Shown in pieces: positions 18,703-27,414 of a stretch of 64,000 nt of DNA; position 1 is the stretch's first letter, and each line of letters starts with the position of its first letter. The notes beneath the pieces were generated by a model. The model had not been told where the DNA came from. It saw only the letters and a program-made list of their open reading frames with translations, and did no database searches. Where the stretch lies: contig JACKIK010000005.1 in NCBI GenBank assembly GCA_020638455.1, forward strand, positions 1 to 64,000, read 5' to 3'. The stretch comes from Hyphomonas sp. (lineage in GTDB: Bacteria; Pseudomonadota; Alphaproteobacteria; Caulobacterales; Hyphomonadaceae). Made by a program: the position numbers and the translations under genes.

Positions 18703-19515
18703 ATGGTCGACAATCCGGAACCCGGCGCGCCCCCGCCTGCATGGAAACGCCTGCGATTTGAAGCCGCTGCGGCTTCGTCCGACGAGCCGGCGCTGGCGAG
18801 CTACCTGAACGCGGCGATCCTGTCCCACCACACGCTGTGCCAGGCGATGTCGTATCACCTCGCCGAAAAGCTGGGCGACAGCATGGTCGGTACGCAGCAG
18901 GTGCGCGATATCCTGTTCGATGTTTACCAGACCGACCCGAGCATTGTCGCGGCGGCCGAGGCCGATATGCTTGCCGTGCTGGAGCGCGACCCGGCCTGCC
19001 AGACGCTGCTGCAGCCTTTCCTGCACTTCAAGGGCTTCCAGGCCCTGCAAACTCACCGCATTGCGCATGTTCTTTGGCGGAACGGGCGGGAGTCGCTGGC
19101 CTTCCATTTCCAGAGCCGGTCTTCGGAATTGTTCAGTGTCGATATTCACCCGGCAGCGCGCATCGGCTCCGGCGTGATGCTGGACCACGCGACGGCGATC
19201 ACCATCGGCGAGACGGCCGTTGTCGGCGACGACTGCTCGCTGCTGCACGGCGTCACGCTGGGCGGCACGGGCAAGACGGTGGGCGATCGGCACCCGAAGA
19301 TCGGGCGCGGTGTGTTGCTGTCGGTCGGCGCGAAAGTCCTGGGCAATATCCATGTTGGCGACGAGGCCAAGGTCGCAGCCGGCAGTGTGGTGCTGAAGGA
19401 CGTGCCCGCGCACTGCACCGTTGCGGGCGTGCCCGCGCAGGTCGTCAGCGGCCCGGCCTGCTGCCAGCCGGCGAAGACGATGGACCAGACCCTGCCGGAC
19501 GGCGCGGAAGGCTGA
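18703..19515 (+). CDS. cysE: Serine O-acetyltransferase
   Basis: A 270-residue enzyme transferring acetyl from acetyl-CoA to L-serine, the first step of cysteine synthesis. An N-terminal helical domain (about 10-145) contains the typical DPACQTLLQPFLHFKGFQA segment. The left-handed hexapeptide-repeat helix follows (about 148-245) with IHPAARIGSGVMLDHATAI, catalytic-region His in LLHGVTLGGTG, and AGSVVLKDVP. The C-terminal tail is longer than in E. coli and less conserved. The start has a strong ribosome site (AAAGGAGCCC). Confidence 0.95.
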   Translation: MVDNPEPGAPPPAWKRLRFEAAAASSDEPALASYLNAAILSHHTLCQAMSYHLAEKLGDSMVGTQQVRDILFDVYQTDPSIVAAAEADMLAVLERDPACQTLLQPFLHFKGFQALQTHRIAHVLWRNGRESLAFHFQSRSSELFSVDIHPAARIGSGVMLDHATAITIGETAVVGDDCSLLHGVTLGGTGKTVGDRHPKIGRGVLLSVGAKVLGNIHVGDEAKVAAGSVVLKDVPAHCTVAGVPAQVVSGPACCQPAKTMDQTLPDGAEG

Positions 19516-19518
19516 GTC

Positions 19519-19540
19519 CGCCGGCGGCTGACCGCCGGCG
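19519..19540 (+). terminator. GC-rich hairpin after cysE
   Basis: Perfect stem CGCCGGCGG-CTGA-CCGCCGGCG four bases after the cysE stop codon. There is no U tract, so it may be a weak terminator or an mRNA-protecting hairpin. Confidence 0.45.
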
Positions 19541-19780
19541 ACCCGGAACCGAATCCGAAATTCCCGAGGCTGCGGCCGCAGTGTTTCCCTAAGCAGGAGA
19601 ACGCTGCGGGACAGTATTCGTGCGCCGCACGAAACATTGCGGGCCTGAGTGCTTTTTATTGAGGCAGAAGCCCTGTGCAGCAGGTTCCCAATATTGGCGG
19701 GGATTTGGCTTTCGTCTAAGGTTGAGTGGTTAAGGCATTCGCTTTTCTGGACTTTTTCCGCGTCAGAAGGGGGCGGCACG

Positions 19781-20965
19781 GTGAGCTACGGGTCGGATGA
19801 GAACCAGACCGTCTCGCGCAGGACGCGTGTGCGCCGGCTGTTGCGGCGCGACGGCCATTTGCCATTCGTGCCCTATGGATTGCTGCCGGCGCTGGGCCTC
19901 GGCCTGCTGACGCTGTTCGCGTTGTGGCCTTTTGCGCAGGGGATCGAACATTCGACCCGGCGTACGGTGGAGCAGGCGCTGGCGGCGGAAGGGATCGACT
20001 GGGCGAAGACATCCGTGTCCGGACAGATGGTGACGCTGGCGGGCGAAGCGAGCGCCGATGAAGGCCGCACCGCGCAGCGGATCGCGCGCGAGGCGCTTGC
20101 CGCGACACCGTTCGGCCTTGCCCGGCCCGCGACAGTGGTGAAGGTGAAACTGACGAAGCCGGATGCGTCCGCGGCGCCGCCGGCCGATACGGCGACGCCC
20201 ACGGAACCCGCGGGCAGCGATGCCGAGGCGCCCGGCTGGCAGTTCAGCCTCGCCAACGGCATCCTGCGCCTTGAAGGCGCCGTGCCGGACCAGGCGACGA
20301 AGGACGCCCTGCTGGAGAATGCGCGCGCGCGGATCGACCCGCCGAGGATCGTCTCGGTGGAAGATGCGCTGAGCGTGAGCGGCGACCCGCTTCCGGCCGG
20401 CTACCTGCTGGTGGCGCTGCGCGGCGTGAACACGGTGAGCCAGTGCGACAATGGCGTGTCCAGTCTCAGTGAGGGGCGCTTTTCGTTGCGCTGTGAACTC
20501 GCCGCGGAGGATGCGGCGGAGGTGCGCGCGCAGGCACATGCCGCGCTGCCCTTCGGCTCGATCGGCTCGATCGATATCATCACCAACGAGGATGTCGCCT
20601 CGTGCGAAAGCAGCCTGACGGCGCTGCTCGGCGATGCCCGGATCGAGTTTGACTCCGGCAGCGCCGTGATCTCCTCGTCCAGCAACGGCCTGCTCGACAA
20701 GGTCGCGTTCGCGGTTGGCGCCTGTCCGGGCACACTGCGCATCGAAGGGCATACCGATTCCACCGGCTTGCCGGATACGAACATGACGCTCAGTCGCAAC
20801 CGCGCCTATGCGGTGCGCAATGCGCTGATCGCGCGCGGCGTCGATCCGCAGCGCCTGATCGCGGAGGGCTATGGCGCGACGCGTCCGGTTGCCGTCAACA
20901 CCACTGCCGCGGGCCGTGCCCGCAACCGACGTATCGAGATTCGGGTCGTGCGCGCCTCGGAATGA
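19781..20965 (+). CDS. Membrane-anchored BON/OmpA-family protein
   Basis: About 394 residues from a GTG preceded by AAGGGGG. One N-terminal helix (about 30-50, YGLLPALGLGLLTLFALWPFA) anchors it. BON-like repeats follow (about 55-120 and 145-200, each with the ILRLEGAVPD/VTLAGEA type strand), then a Cys-containing spacer, then a C-terminal OmpA peptidoglycan-binding domain (about 280-394) with IEGHTDSTG, LSRNRAYAVRNALIARGV and ARNRRIEI. The architecture resembles mycobacterial ArfA (BON plus OmpA). It is the first of five co-directional envelope genes and lies 46 bases before the rod protein. Confidence 0.85.
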   Translation: MSYGSDENQTVSRRTRVRRLLRRDGHLPFVPYGLLPALGLGLLTLFALWPFAQGIEHSTRRTVEQALAAEGIDWAKTSVSGQMVTLAGEASADEGRTAQRIAREALAATPFGLARPATVVKVKLTKPDASAAPPADTATPTEPAGSDAEAPGWQFSLANGILRLEGAVPDQATKDALLENARARIDPPRIVSVEDALSVSGDPLPAGYLLVALRGVNTVSQCDNGVSSLSEGRFSLRCELAAEDAAEVRAQAHAALPFGSIGSIDIITNEDVASCESSLTALLGDARIEFDSGSAVISSSSNGLLDKVAFAVGACPGTLRIEGHTDSTGLPDTNMTLSRNRAYAVRNALIARGVDPQRLIAEGYGATRPVAVNTTAAGRARNRRIEIRVVRASE

Positions 20966-21011
20966 AGTCCAACACCAGAAGGGGCGTGGGGCCCCTGCAA
21001 GAGTAACCGCC

Positions 21012-22703
21012 ATGTTCTACTTGCTGCTCAAGATCTTACCGCTGATGGCCCTGGCGGCCGTGCTGGGGGCGTGGCTCGCCTGGTGGTGGTTCCGCCGCAA
21101 CTATGAGGACGTCACCACCTATCATGAGGAGCTCGTCTCGCGCGCCGGCCGCAAGGATGCCGTGGTGCCGCTGACCAAGGACGACCTGAATGCCAGCCTG
21201 GCGGACCTGCGCAACACGATTTCCGGTTTCCGCATGCCGGACATGACGCCGCTGCACGAGCGCCTGATCCGGATCGAGCACGGCCTTGCGGCGACGGGCA
21301 ATATCATGCCGGGCCTCGGCCAGCTGAATGAGCGCTTCGGCAAGGTGGAAACGCTGCTGCAGCAGCCGGATTCCTCGCTGGATCTGCTGTTCGGCCGGCT
21401 GGGCGAGCTGGAGAGTACGGTCGTCACCATGTCGCACGATGTGGCCCGGCTGCAGAATGCGGACCTTGAGCCCATCGAGGCGCAGCTGGCGCAGGTGGAA
21501 GAGACCGTCCGCTCACAGACCGTGCCGGCGACGGACCTCGGGCCGGTGCATGCCGGCCTTGCGCGCCTCGAACTGGCGCTGGAGAGCATGGAGTTCCCGA
21601 CAGCCGACATCGAGCCGCTGCGCGCGCATCTCGGCGCCATGGAATCGCGCCTGGCCGAGTTTGCCGAGCGGCTGGACGAGGCGCGGAAGTCCGACCTCGA
21701 AAACCTCACCATCCGCATGTCGACGCTGTCCTCGTCCCTGGCCGGCCTGCGCGTGCCGGACCTCGACTCGGTCAAGGAGCGCCTCGCGCGGATCGAAGCC
21801 GCCGTGGGCAGCCTGGCGGGCCCGCAGGCGGATGTCGATCTTGACCCGGTGATCGATCGCCTCCGGCACATCGAGTCGTCGCTGCGTGCGCCGGCTGACG
21901 AGCTGCGCATGCTGCAGACCCGCCTGTCCGATATCGAGGGCGGCAGCGCCTCCATGCATTCCAAGCTGGCCGGGATCGAGAGCACGGTTGCGATGCTCGC
22001 CCGGTCCGGCGTCGACCTGACGCCGGTTCAGAGCCGGATTGCGGCGCTGGAGTCCGCCATTTCGGCCGTGCGGGTGGACGTGCAGTCGATGCCGGACATC
22101 ACGCCGGTCGTCTCCACAGTCCGCAAGCTGGATGCGCGGCTCGACATGGGTGCGGTGGAGAACCGGCTGACCTCGATCGAGTACAGCCTTGCCGCGATCC
22201 ACCACATGCTGCGCTCCCGCGATACGGGCGGCAGCTATGTGCGCACGGAGACGGACTACACCTCCTACCGGCAGCCAGCCTACACGCCGCCGGCCTATGA
22301 GCCGCCGGAAGTTCAGTACGAGCAGAAATCGGAACCTGCGCCTCCGCCGCCGCCCGCCCGCAGTACGACGCGGCGGACGACGCGCACGGTGGAGACCGGG
22401 CCGGACCCGATCGACTCGGCCCGCCGCCCCGGTGACCGCGCCAACCTGCTGACCGAGGCCGCCTTCGGCGCCGGCGACGACCTTGAGGAGATCAATGGCG
22501 TCGGCCCGATGCTGAGCGAGTTGCTCAACGAGATCGGGGTGTTCTATTTCTGGCAGGTCGCCGAATGGACACCGCGCGATGTCGAGTGGGTCGACGAGAA
22601 GCTGGAGCATTTCAAGGGCCGCATCGAGCGCGACAACTGGGTCGGGCAGGCGCGGGAACTGGCCCGGCTGCCCGATTCCGCCCGGCGCCCCGGAAGGGAA
22701 TAG
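21012..22703 (+). CDS. Membrane-anchored coiled-coil rod with C-terminal HhH-like domain
   Basis: 563 residues from the ATG at 21012. A single N-terminal helix (about 3-24) is followed by a long helical rod (about 35-400). The rod is built from pseudo-repeats about 35-40 residues long centred on a PDL/PDM-x-PVxxRLxxIE core, for example MPDMTPLHERLIRIEHGL, VPDLDSVKERLARIEAAV and VDLTPVQSRIAALESAI. A Tyr/Pro-rich linker (about 410-470) leads to a compact end domain: LEEINGVGPMLSELLNEIG, then FYFWQVAEWTPRDVEWVDE. That end resembles the helix-hairpin-helix/COG3743-like module seen at the end of some NADH dehydrogenase and ribosomal L21 fusions. Role unknown; it may space or tether envelope proteins. 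Confidence 0.75.
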   Translation: MFYLLLKILPLMALAAVLGAWLAWWWFRRNYEDVTTYHEELVSRAGRKDAVVPLTKDDLNASLADLRNTISGFRMPDMTPLHERLIRIEHGLAATGNIMPGLGQLNERFGKVETLLQQPDSSLDLLFGRLGELESTVVTMSHDVARLQNADLEPIEAQLAQVEETVRSQTVPATDLGPVHAGLARLELALESMEFPTADIEPLRAHLGAMESRLAEFAERLDEARKSDLENLTIRMSTLSSSLAGLRVPDLDSVKERLARIEAAVGSLAGPQADVDLDPVIDRLRHIESSLRAPADELRMLQTRLSDIEGGSASMHSKLAGIESTVAMLARSGVDLTPVQSRIAALESAISAVRVDVQSMPDITPVVSTVRKLDARLDMGAVENRLTSIEYSLAAIHHMLRSRDTGGSYVRTETDYTSYRQPAYTPPAYEPPEVQYEQKSEPAPPPPPARSTTRRTTRTVETGPDPIDSARRPGDRANLLTEAAFGAGDDLEEINGVGPMLSELLNEIGVFYFWQVAEWTPRDVEWVDEKLEHFKGRIERDNWVGQARELARLPDSARRPGRE

Positions 22704-22812
22704 ACTGCCTCTCGCCACCTGATCGACCCCTTTTCCCGCCCGCCAAATTGCGTTTAGGTAAGCCTTGCGCTGGGGAAGACAGTCTCGATCTCGTGGGAAG
22801 GGGACACTCACC

Positions 22813-24534
22813 ATGCTTCGCCTTGTTTTGCTTGGGTTTGTCGGCGCGCTCTGTGCCGCGCTGGCGTTCGCGGACCCGGCGCCCCAGCCGCGCTATGCGC
22901 TGGTTATCGGCAATTCGGACTACCAGCAGCCCGCCTGGAAGCTGACAAATCCGGCCAATGACGCCCGCCTGATGGCGCAGGCGCTGTCCGATGTCGGCTT
23001 CAAGGTCACCGTCCTGCTGGACGGCACCGAGGCGCAGATGGAGGACGCGTTCGCGGCCCATGGTGCGCGCCTCAAGGCCGCGGGGAAGAACGCGGTCGGC
23101 CTGATCTACTATGCCGGCCACGGCGTGCAGTCGCAGGGGCTGAATTATCTGGTGCCCGTGGATGCGAATGCCCGGTCCGAGCAGGATATCTGGCGGCAGG
23201 CGCCGCGGCTCGGAGATGCGCTGCGCTATGTCGAGGATGCGGGCAATTCGGTGAATTTCGTCATCCTGGATGCCTGCCGGGACAATCCGCTGCCGAGCGC
23301 GACGCGGAGTGCCGGCGGGGGGCTGGCCGAAGTGAAACCGGCGCGGGGCCTGCTGATTTCCTATTCCACTGCGCCCGGCTATGTTGCCTATGACGGCGAC
23401 GGCGGGAACTCCGCCTTTGCGGTCGCCCTGGCCGAAACGCTGTCGCAGAAGAACCTCATCGCCGAGCAGGTGTTCAAGCGCGTGGCCGACAGCGTCAATG
23501 TGGCGACCGGCGGGCTGCAGACGCCGTTCTACAATTCCGGCCTGACGGGGGCGGATTTCTGCTTTGCCGGGTGCAGCGGCGGGGCGGCGCCCGCACCGGT
23601 CGTGCTGGCCGATTCCGTGACGGCTTCGCGCCTGCCGGCGGGCAGCCGGTCGGTTGGCGACGAGACCGGCGCAGCGCCTGAAGCTGCGCCGAAATTCACC
23701 GAGGTCTCGGCCCTGATGCGCGGGGCGGCCTTTGCGGCGGCCAAGGCGGGCGTCGACCTCGAACAGCGGAAGTTCCGGGACTGCGCGAACTGCCCCGACA
23801 TGGTGGCAATCCCGGCCGGGTCGTTCCTGATGGGATCGCCCGAGAGCGAGGACCAGCGCAAGCCGACCGAGGGGCCGCAATGGAAAGTGGATGTCGGCCT
23901 GTTCGCCGCTTCCGCCACCGAGGTGACCTGGGCGCAGCTGGACGCGTGCATCGATGCCGGCGGCTGTGCCGGCAACAAGGCCAGGGCCGAGACACGGTCG
24001 CAGGAATGGACGAAGGGCCCGCTGCCCGTCGTCAATATCACCTGGCCCGAGGCGATGGAGTATGTCAGCTGGCTGAACAGCCAGGTCGAGGGTGAGCCTT
24101 ACCGGCTGCTGAGCGAGGCGGAGTGGGAGTACGCCGCCCGTGCCGGAACGACGACGGCGTTCAACACCGGCGACACGCTGTCGGACACGCAGGCGAACTT
24201 CAATGCCGGCGTCGTCTACAATGGCAGCGCCAAGGGGACATGGCCGCGGCGGCCGATACCGGTGGCGCATTATGCGGCCAATGCGTTCGGCCTGTTCGAC
24301 ATGCACGGCAATGTTGCCGAATGGGTGGCGGACTGCTGGTTCCACGACTATGTCGGCCGCTTCGGCGAGGCGGCGGCAGAAGACAAGGCCGGCTGCCGCA
24401 CGCGCGCCGTGCGCGGCGGGAGCTGGGAGAAGGTGCCGTCCTATGTGCGCTCGGCGACGCGGGATTCGTATCCGGATGTCGGCCGCGACGATGCCATCGG
24501 CTTCCGTGTGGCGAGGGATCCCGATCCGGCATGA
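22813..24534 (+). CDS. Secreted caspase-like protease fused to an FGE/SUMF1-like domain
   Basis: 573 residues with a Sec signal (1-20, ending ALAFA-DP). A peptidase C14 (caspase/metacaspase-like) domain covers about 26-255, with the catalytic dyad His103 in YYAGHG and Cys155 in LDACRDNP. After a low-complexity linker, a formylglycine-generating-enzyme-like domain spans about 325-573 (MVAIPAGSFLMGSPE, RLLSEAEWEYAARAG, LFDMHGNVAEWV, GFRVAR). The Cys pair that makes true FGE catalytic is absent: the segment reads VRGGSWEKVPSYVRSAT. So this is probably a binding or C-type-lectin-like module, not a sulfatase activator. The gene overlaps the next one by ATGA. Confidence 0.88.
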   Translation: MLRLVLLGFVGALCAALAFADPAPQPRYALVIGNSDYQQPAWKLTNPANDARLMAQALSDVGFKVTVLLDGTEAQMEDAFAAHGARLKAAGKNAVGLIYYAGHGVQSQGLNYLVPVDANARSEQDIWRQAPRLGDALRYVEDAGNSVNFVILDACRDNPLPSATRSAGGGLAEVKPARGLLISYSTAPGYVAYDGDGGNSAFAVALAETLSQKNLIAEQVFKRVADSVNVATGGLQTPFYNSGLTGADFCFAGCSGGAAPAPVVLADSVTASRLPAGSRSVGDETGAAPEAAPKFTEVSALMRGAAFAAAKAGVDLEQRKFRDCANCPDMVAIPAGSFLMGSPESEDQRKPTEGPQWKVDVGLFAASATEVTWAQLDACIDAGGCAGNKARAETRSQEWTKGPLPVVNITWPEAMEYVSWLNSQVEGEPYRLLSEAEWEYAARAGTTTAFNTGDTLSDTQANFNAGVVYNGSAKGTWPRRPIPVAHYAANAFGLFDMHGNVAEWVADCWFHDYVGRFGEAAAEDKAGCRTRAVRGGSWEKVPSYVRSATRDSYPDVGRDDAIGFRVARDPDPA

Positions 24535-24932
24535 TCGAGTCCATCAGCCCCCTGATCAGTTCCCACCGGGAAGCGCTGAAGGCGGAATCGCGCTTCAATC
24601 GCTACATCCTGGTGGGCGCGATGCTGGCGGCGCTGATGGCATTCAGTATCTTCCTGATGACGCTGTTCGGGCACTATCCGTTGCCGATGGGGCGGAAATG
24701 GCTCGCCAACAATCCGGAGCGGATTCTGGGGGCCTCCAACTTCCTGGTCGCGACCGCGATCGGCACGGCGCTGAAGATGTGGCGGACGCGGCAGACGCGG
24801 ATAAAGCTGCTGATCGCGGAGGCCTTCATCCGGGAAAATGACGAGGAAACGGGCCTCCGCCTCCTGCTGGAGCCGATGTTCGGACAGGGCGTGTGGCTCG
24901 GCGCGAAGAGCAATCCACTGGGGAGAATGTGA
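24531..24932 (+). CDS. Small two-helix membrane protein coupled to the caspase gene
   Basis: 133 residues, unrecognised. Two predicted membrane helices lie at about 24-46 (ILVGAMLAALMAFSIFLMTL) and 65-82 (FLVATAIGTALKMW). A charged C-terminal tail of about 45 residues follows (RTRQTRIKLLIAEAFIREND). Its ATG overlaps the caspase-gene stop as ATGA, so translation is coupled, and only two bases separate its stop from the next start. It is probably a membrane partner of the caspase/FGE protein or of the downstream TPR-like protein. Confidence 0.7.
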   Translation: MIESISPLISSHREALKAESRFNRYILVGAMLAALMAFSIFLMTLFGHYPLPMGRKWLANNPERILGASNFLVATAIGTALKMWRTRQTRIKLLIAEAFIRENDEETGLRLLLEPMFGQGVWLGAKSNPLGRM

Positions 24933-24934
24933 GC

Positions 24935-26317
24935 ATGGACAGCAGCAATGACAATGCGCACTCGCCGGTGACGTCGCTTGACCTGTTGATGGAGCTGCAG
25001 GGCGAGCAGAATGCGTTCCGGTTCCTGATCCGCGCGCTGGGGGCGCTGCTGGCAACCGCCGCCGTCGTCGCGGTGGGCAGCGTGCTGTATTTCTATTTCC
25101 AGCTCCAGGGCCTTCGTGCCGAATATGCGCGGCAGGCGCAGCTGAATCAGGTCAACCTTCGCATCGTGGCGGGCGAGGCGAGCCGGCAGCGGGAGTCGAC
25201 GCAGGCGCAGCTGGTGGCGATCCGGGAGGAGAACGAGGCGGCGCGGAGGGAGGCCGAGCTGTCCCGCGAGTTGCAGCAGGCCGGATCGGCCCGGCAGATT
25301 GCCGGCTACAAGGACCAGGCCGTGGCGATCGCGCGCGACCATATTCTCGGCAAGCCGATGAACGAGGTGACCTCGCAGGTCGTCTCGATGGTGCTGCGGA
25401 CGGATGAGAGCGGCTCCGTCAGCCTGCTGACAGAGCCGGAGCGGATCCTGATGCAGGCTGCGCTCGACGACTGGGGCGGGCAGGTGGAATCCTCCGTGGT
25501 CCGCAACAGCTTCCAGGAACTGCTGGACGAGCATGGCGATCTCAGCGACCAGGCGATCGGCGCGGCGGGCCTTGCCATGCTGGAATACCGCAAGGCGAAT
25601 GCCAATTCGCTGAGCTGGAACCGGGGTTGCTCCACCGTTGTGGACTATGTGAACCAGGCCGCGGCGCGCGACCTGAACGCGCCGATGCTGCTGCTCTGGA
25701 AGGGGCAATGCCTGCGCAAGCGGGGTGATGCGCTGCTGGCCTACCGCGCCTTCAGCCAGGCGACGAAGCTGATGGACCAGGACCCGCAGGACATCACGCT
25801 GGAACAGTCGCAGCTCGCCCACCACGGCGTCGGCACGACGCTGATTGCGCTGGCGGCGCAGAACCAGTTGCCGGAAGGCCAGGACCGTGGCGTCGCCCTG
25901 CAGGAGGCGCTGGGCGAGCTGAAGATCGCGGCCAAGGTGCGGGCCGACCGGGGCGCGACGCGGGTCGGCGTTGCGTATACGGAAGAAAACATGGGTTTCA
26001 TCTATATCCTCGAAGAGGACTGGCCGGCGGCGCTGTCGCACACCGAGGCGATCGACCAGATCCTGCCGCTCGCCTGGAATCTCACCGTGCGCAATATCGC
26101 GGCGCGGGAGAACGAGAAGGCGCTGAAGCGCTCCGGTGCCAGCCGGGCGGCGGTCGAGGAGATGCAGAAAATCCAGAAGGATACGGCCATGGTGCTGTCA
26201 CTGATGGATTGCGGGCAGATCGACAAGGCGGAGCTGATGCGGCTGTTGCCGGAGAAATACTCAACCGATGTGGACGAGCTGGCGGCGCACTGCCTCGCGG
26301 AATCGGGTGGCATATGA
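24935..26317 (+). CDS. Membrane-anchored TPR-like helical protein
   Basis: 460 residues. One helix near the N-terminus (about 35-60, ALGALLATAAVVAVGSVLYFYF) is followed by a short coiled coil rich in Gln/Glu/Arg (about 62-120). A helical repeat region (about 165-440) resembles degenerate tetratricopeptide repeats, with the segments LLLWKGQCLRKRGDALLAYR, TEENMGFIYILEEDWPAALS and LKRSGASRAAVEEMQ. It follows the two-helix protein within two bases. No enzyme motif is visible. It is likely a scaffold working with the caspase/FGE protein, but that is inferred only from linkage. Confidence 0.65.
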   Translation: MDSSNDNAHSPVTSLDLLMELQGEQNAFRFLIRALGALLATAAVVAVGSVLYFYFQLQGLRAEYARQAQLNQVNLRIVAGEASRQRESTQAQLVAIREENEAARREAELSRELQQAGSARQIAGYKDQAVAIARDHILGKPMNEVTSQVVSMVLRTDESGSVSLLTEPERILMQAALDDWGGQVESSVVRNSFQELLDEHGDLSDQAIGAAGLAMLEYRKANANSLSWNRGCSTVVDYVNQAAARDLNAPMLLLWKGQCLRKRGDALLAYRAFSQATKLMDQDPQDITLEQSQLAHHGVGTTLIALAAQNQLPEGQDRGVALQEALGELKIAAKVRADRGATRVGVAYTEENMGFIYILEEDWPAALSHTEAIDQILPLAWNLTVRNIAARENEKALKRSGASRAAVEEMQKIQKDTAMVLSLMDCGQIDKAELMRLLPEKYSTDVDELAAHCLAESGGI

Positions 26318-26389
26318 GCGCAGTGGCGCGGTTGCGTGCGGCATGAAAAACACTAGGGTGCGCGCGCTGTTGGAAAGGAAGTCCCTGAA

Positions 26390-26599
26390 ATGACCCGCGA
26401 AGAAACGCTGCGCCTTGAAGCGTACCTCAAGCAGAAGCTGAACCCCGGCCTGCGCCTGTTGCCGCGCGACAAGACGGAAGATTCGGTCGAAGTCTATCTT
26501 GGGGCAGAATTCCTGGCCGTGATCTACAAGGACGTGGACGAGGGCGAGACCTCCTACCAGTTCCAGATGACGGTTCTGGAAGAAGATCTCGCGGGCTGA
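26390..26599 (+). CDS. DUF3126 family small protein
   Basis: 69 residues, acidic, soluble: starts MTREETLRLEAYLKQKLN and ends in the YQFQMTVLEEDL strand. It matches the alphaproteobacterial DUF3126 pattern. Function unknown. A ribosome site (GGAAAGGAAG) precedes the ATG. It stands alone between two convergent units. Confidence 0.8.
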   Translation: MTREETLRLEAYLKQKLNPGLRLLPRDKTEDSVEVYLGAEFLAVIYKDVDEGETSYQFQMTVLEEDLAG

Positions 26600-26611
26600 G
26601 CCTGGCGTCCA

Positions 26612-27040
26612 TCAGAAGGGAAGCGGCCGCAGGTCCGGCTCGACCCATTCGCGCCGGGCTTTCACGCTGAACACGCAATCCCTGCTCCAATAGGTGAGGA
26701 TCCAGTCCGGCTTGCCGCAGGGGCCGGCGACGAGGCCGGCCAGCACGTCGTGTAGTGGCGTGCCTTCCGGGGCTGTATCGAGCGCGTGCTCGGCAGCGCG
26801 CAGTGAGGCGATGGTGATCGTCTCGTGATAGCCTTCGCTGTCAGTGTTGCGGCCGCCAACGGATTCGTTGAAGGCGCGGATCATGCCGGGCATGTCCCGA
26901 TAGGCGGCGTCCCTGTCTTCGGAGAGCAGGCAGAGCGCACCGGCCCAGTGGGCGGCGTGGGTCCATTTCTCCTTTGGCAGGGTGCAGGTGCGGAAGCCCC
27001 TGGTGAGGGCCACCATCTCGGCGTCGGTTTCAAAGCTCAT
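26612..27040 (-). CDS. Conserved hypothetical protein
   Basis: 142 residues, mostly helical, no signal peptide. Recognisable segments are LPKEKWTHAAHWAGALCLL, GYHETITIASLRAAEH and KPDWILTYWSRDCVFSV. Such WTHxAHW/YHETIT proteins are small conserved unknowns in proteobacteria; I know no assigned function. The mRNA leader upstream contains a strong intrinsic terminator 33 bases before the ATG, which suggests the gene may be controlled by attenuation. Confidence 0.7.
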   Translation of the reverse strand: MSFETDAEMVALTRGFRTCTLPKEKWTHAAHWAGALCLLSEDRDAAYRDMPGMIRAFNESVGGRNTDSEGYHETITIASLRAAEHALDTAPEGTPLHDVLAGLVAGPCGKPDWILTYWSRDCVFSVKARREWVEPDLRPLPF

Positions 27041-27072
27041 AGTTCAAGGTCCTTTCAAGTTGTGGCGGGACC

Positions 27073-27103
27073 AAAACGAAAGCCCCGCCGGGTGGCGGGG
27101 CTT
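27073..27103 (-). terminator. Intrinsic terminator in the leader of the 26612-27040 gene
   Basis: Read on the minus strand: stem AAGCCCCGCC-accc-GGCGGGGCTT followed by TCGTTTT. The stem is perfect over ten base pairs. It sits between a possible 27-residue leader peptide and the downstream gene, so it may act as an attenuator, or end a separate small RNA. Confidence 0.7.
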
Positions 27104-27133
27104 GTCGGTCGAATGCTCTGTGGCCGGTGACGG

Positions 27134-27217
27134 TCAGCAGGGCAGTCGCCAGGCACAAGCACGCGCCGGCTTATGAAGCCGGGCCTGTTGCTGAACGGTG
27201 GTCGCGTGTCTGTGCAT
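27134..27217 (-). CDS. Possible 27-residue leader peptide
   Basis: A short ORF from ATG at 27217 to TGA at 27134, starting MHRHATTVQQQ and ending ACAWRLPC. It ends 31 bases before the terminator stem, the geometry of a transcription-attenuation leader. No clear Shine-Dalgarno sequence is visible and no run of one amino acid codon dominates, so it may be a chance ORF. The region 27220-27279 shows nothing else. Confidence 0.25.
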   Translation of the reverse strand: MHRHATTVQQQARLHKPARACAWRLPC

Positions 27218-27279
27218 GGGGGGCGAGGTAGCGGCTGCGGGCGGGAATGGCAAGTCCGTATTTATCCGTAGGCGGAGGC

Positions 27280-27413
27280 CCCCCCTCCGTCAGCCGGCGC
27301 TGCCGGCTGCCACCTCCCCCGCTTCGCAGGGGAGGATAAGCCTGCCGCGCTTCCGGACTTCATCCTCCACCGCTTGCGGGGGAGGTGGCCCGCGAAGCGG
27401 GTCGGAGGGGGTA
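27280..27413. repeat. Pair of inverted REP-like palindromic elements
   Basis: Two related GC-rich elements in opposite orientation: 27280-27338 (CCCCCTCCG, palindromes AGCCGGC-GCTGCCGGCT and CCCCCGC-TTC-GCAGGGG) and 27362-27413 (TCCACCGCTTGCGGGGGAGG, ending GGAGGGGGT). A related copy is at 32550-32611. Such elements are typical intergenic repeats in alphaproteobacterial genomes and often act as terminators or mRNA-end hairpins. Here they lie between xseA and the leader at 27217. Confidence 0.7.
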
Positions 27414-27414
27414 C

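Noticed and set aside
22813..24534. True formylglycine-generating enzyme (sulfatase activator)
   Set aside because: The catalytic/copper-binding Cys pair is not present in the GGSW segment and no sulfatase gene is nearby.
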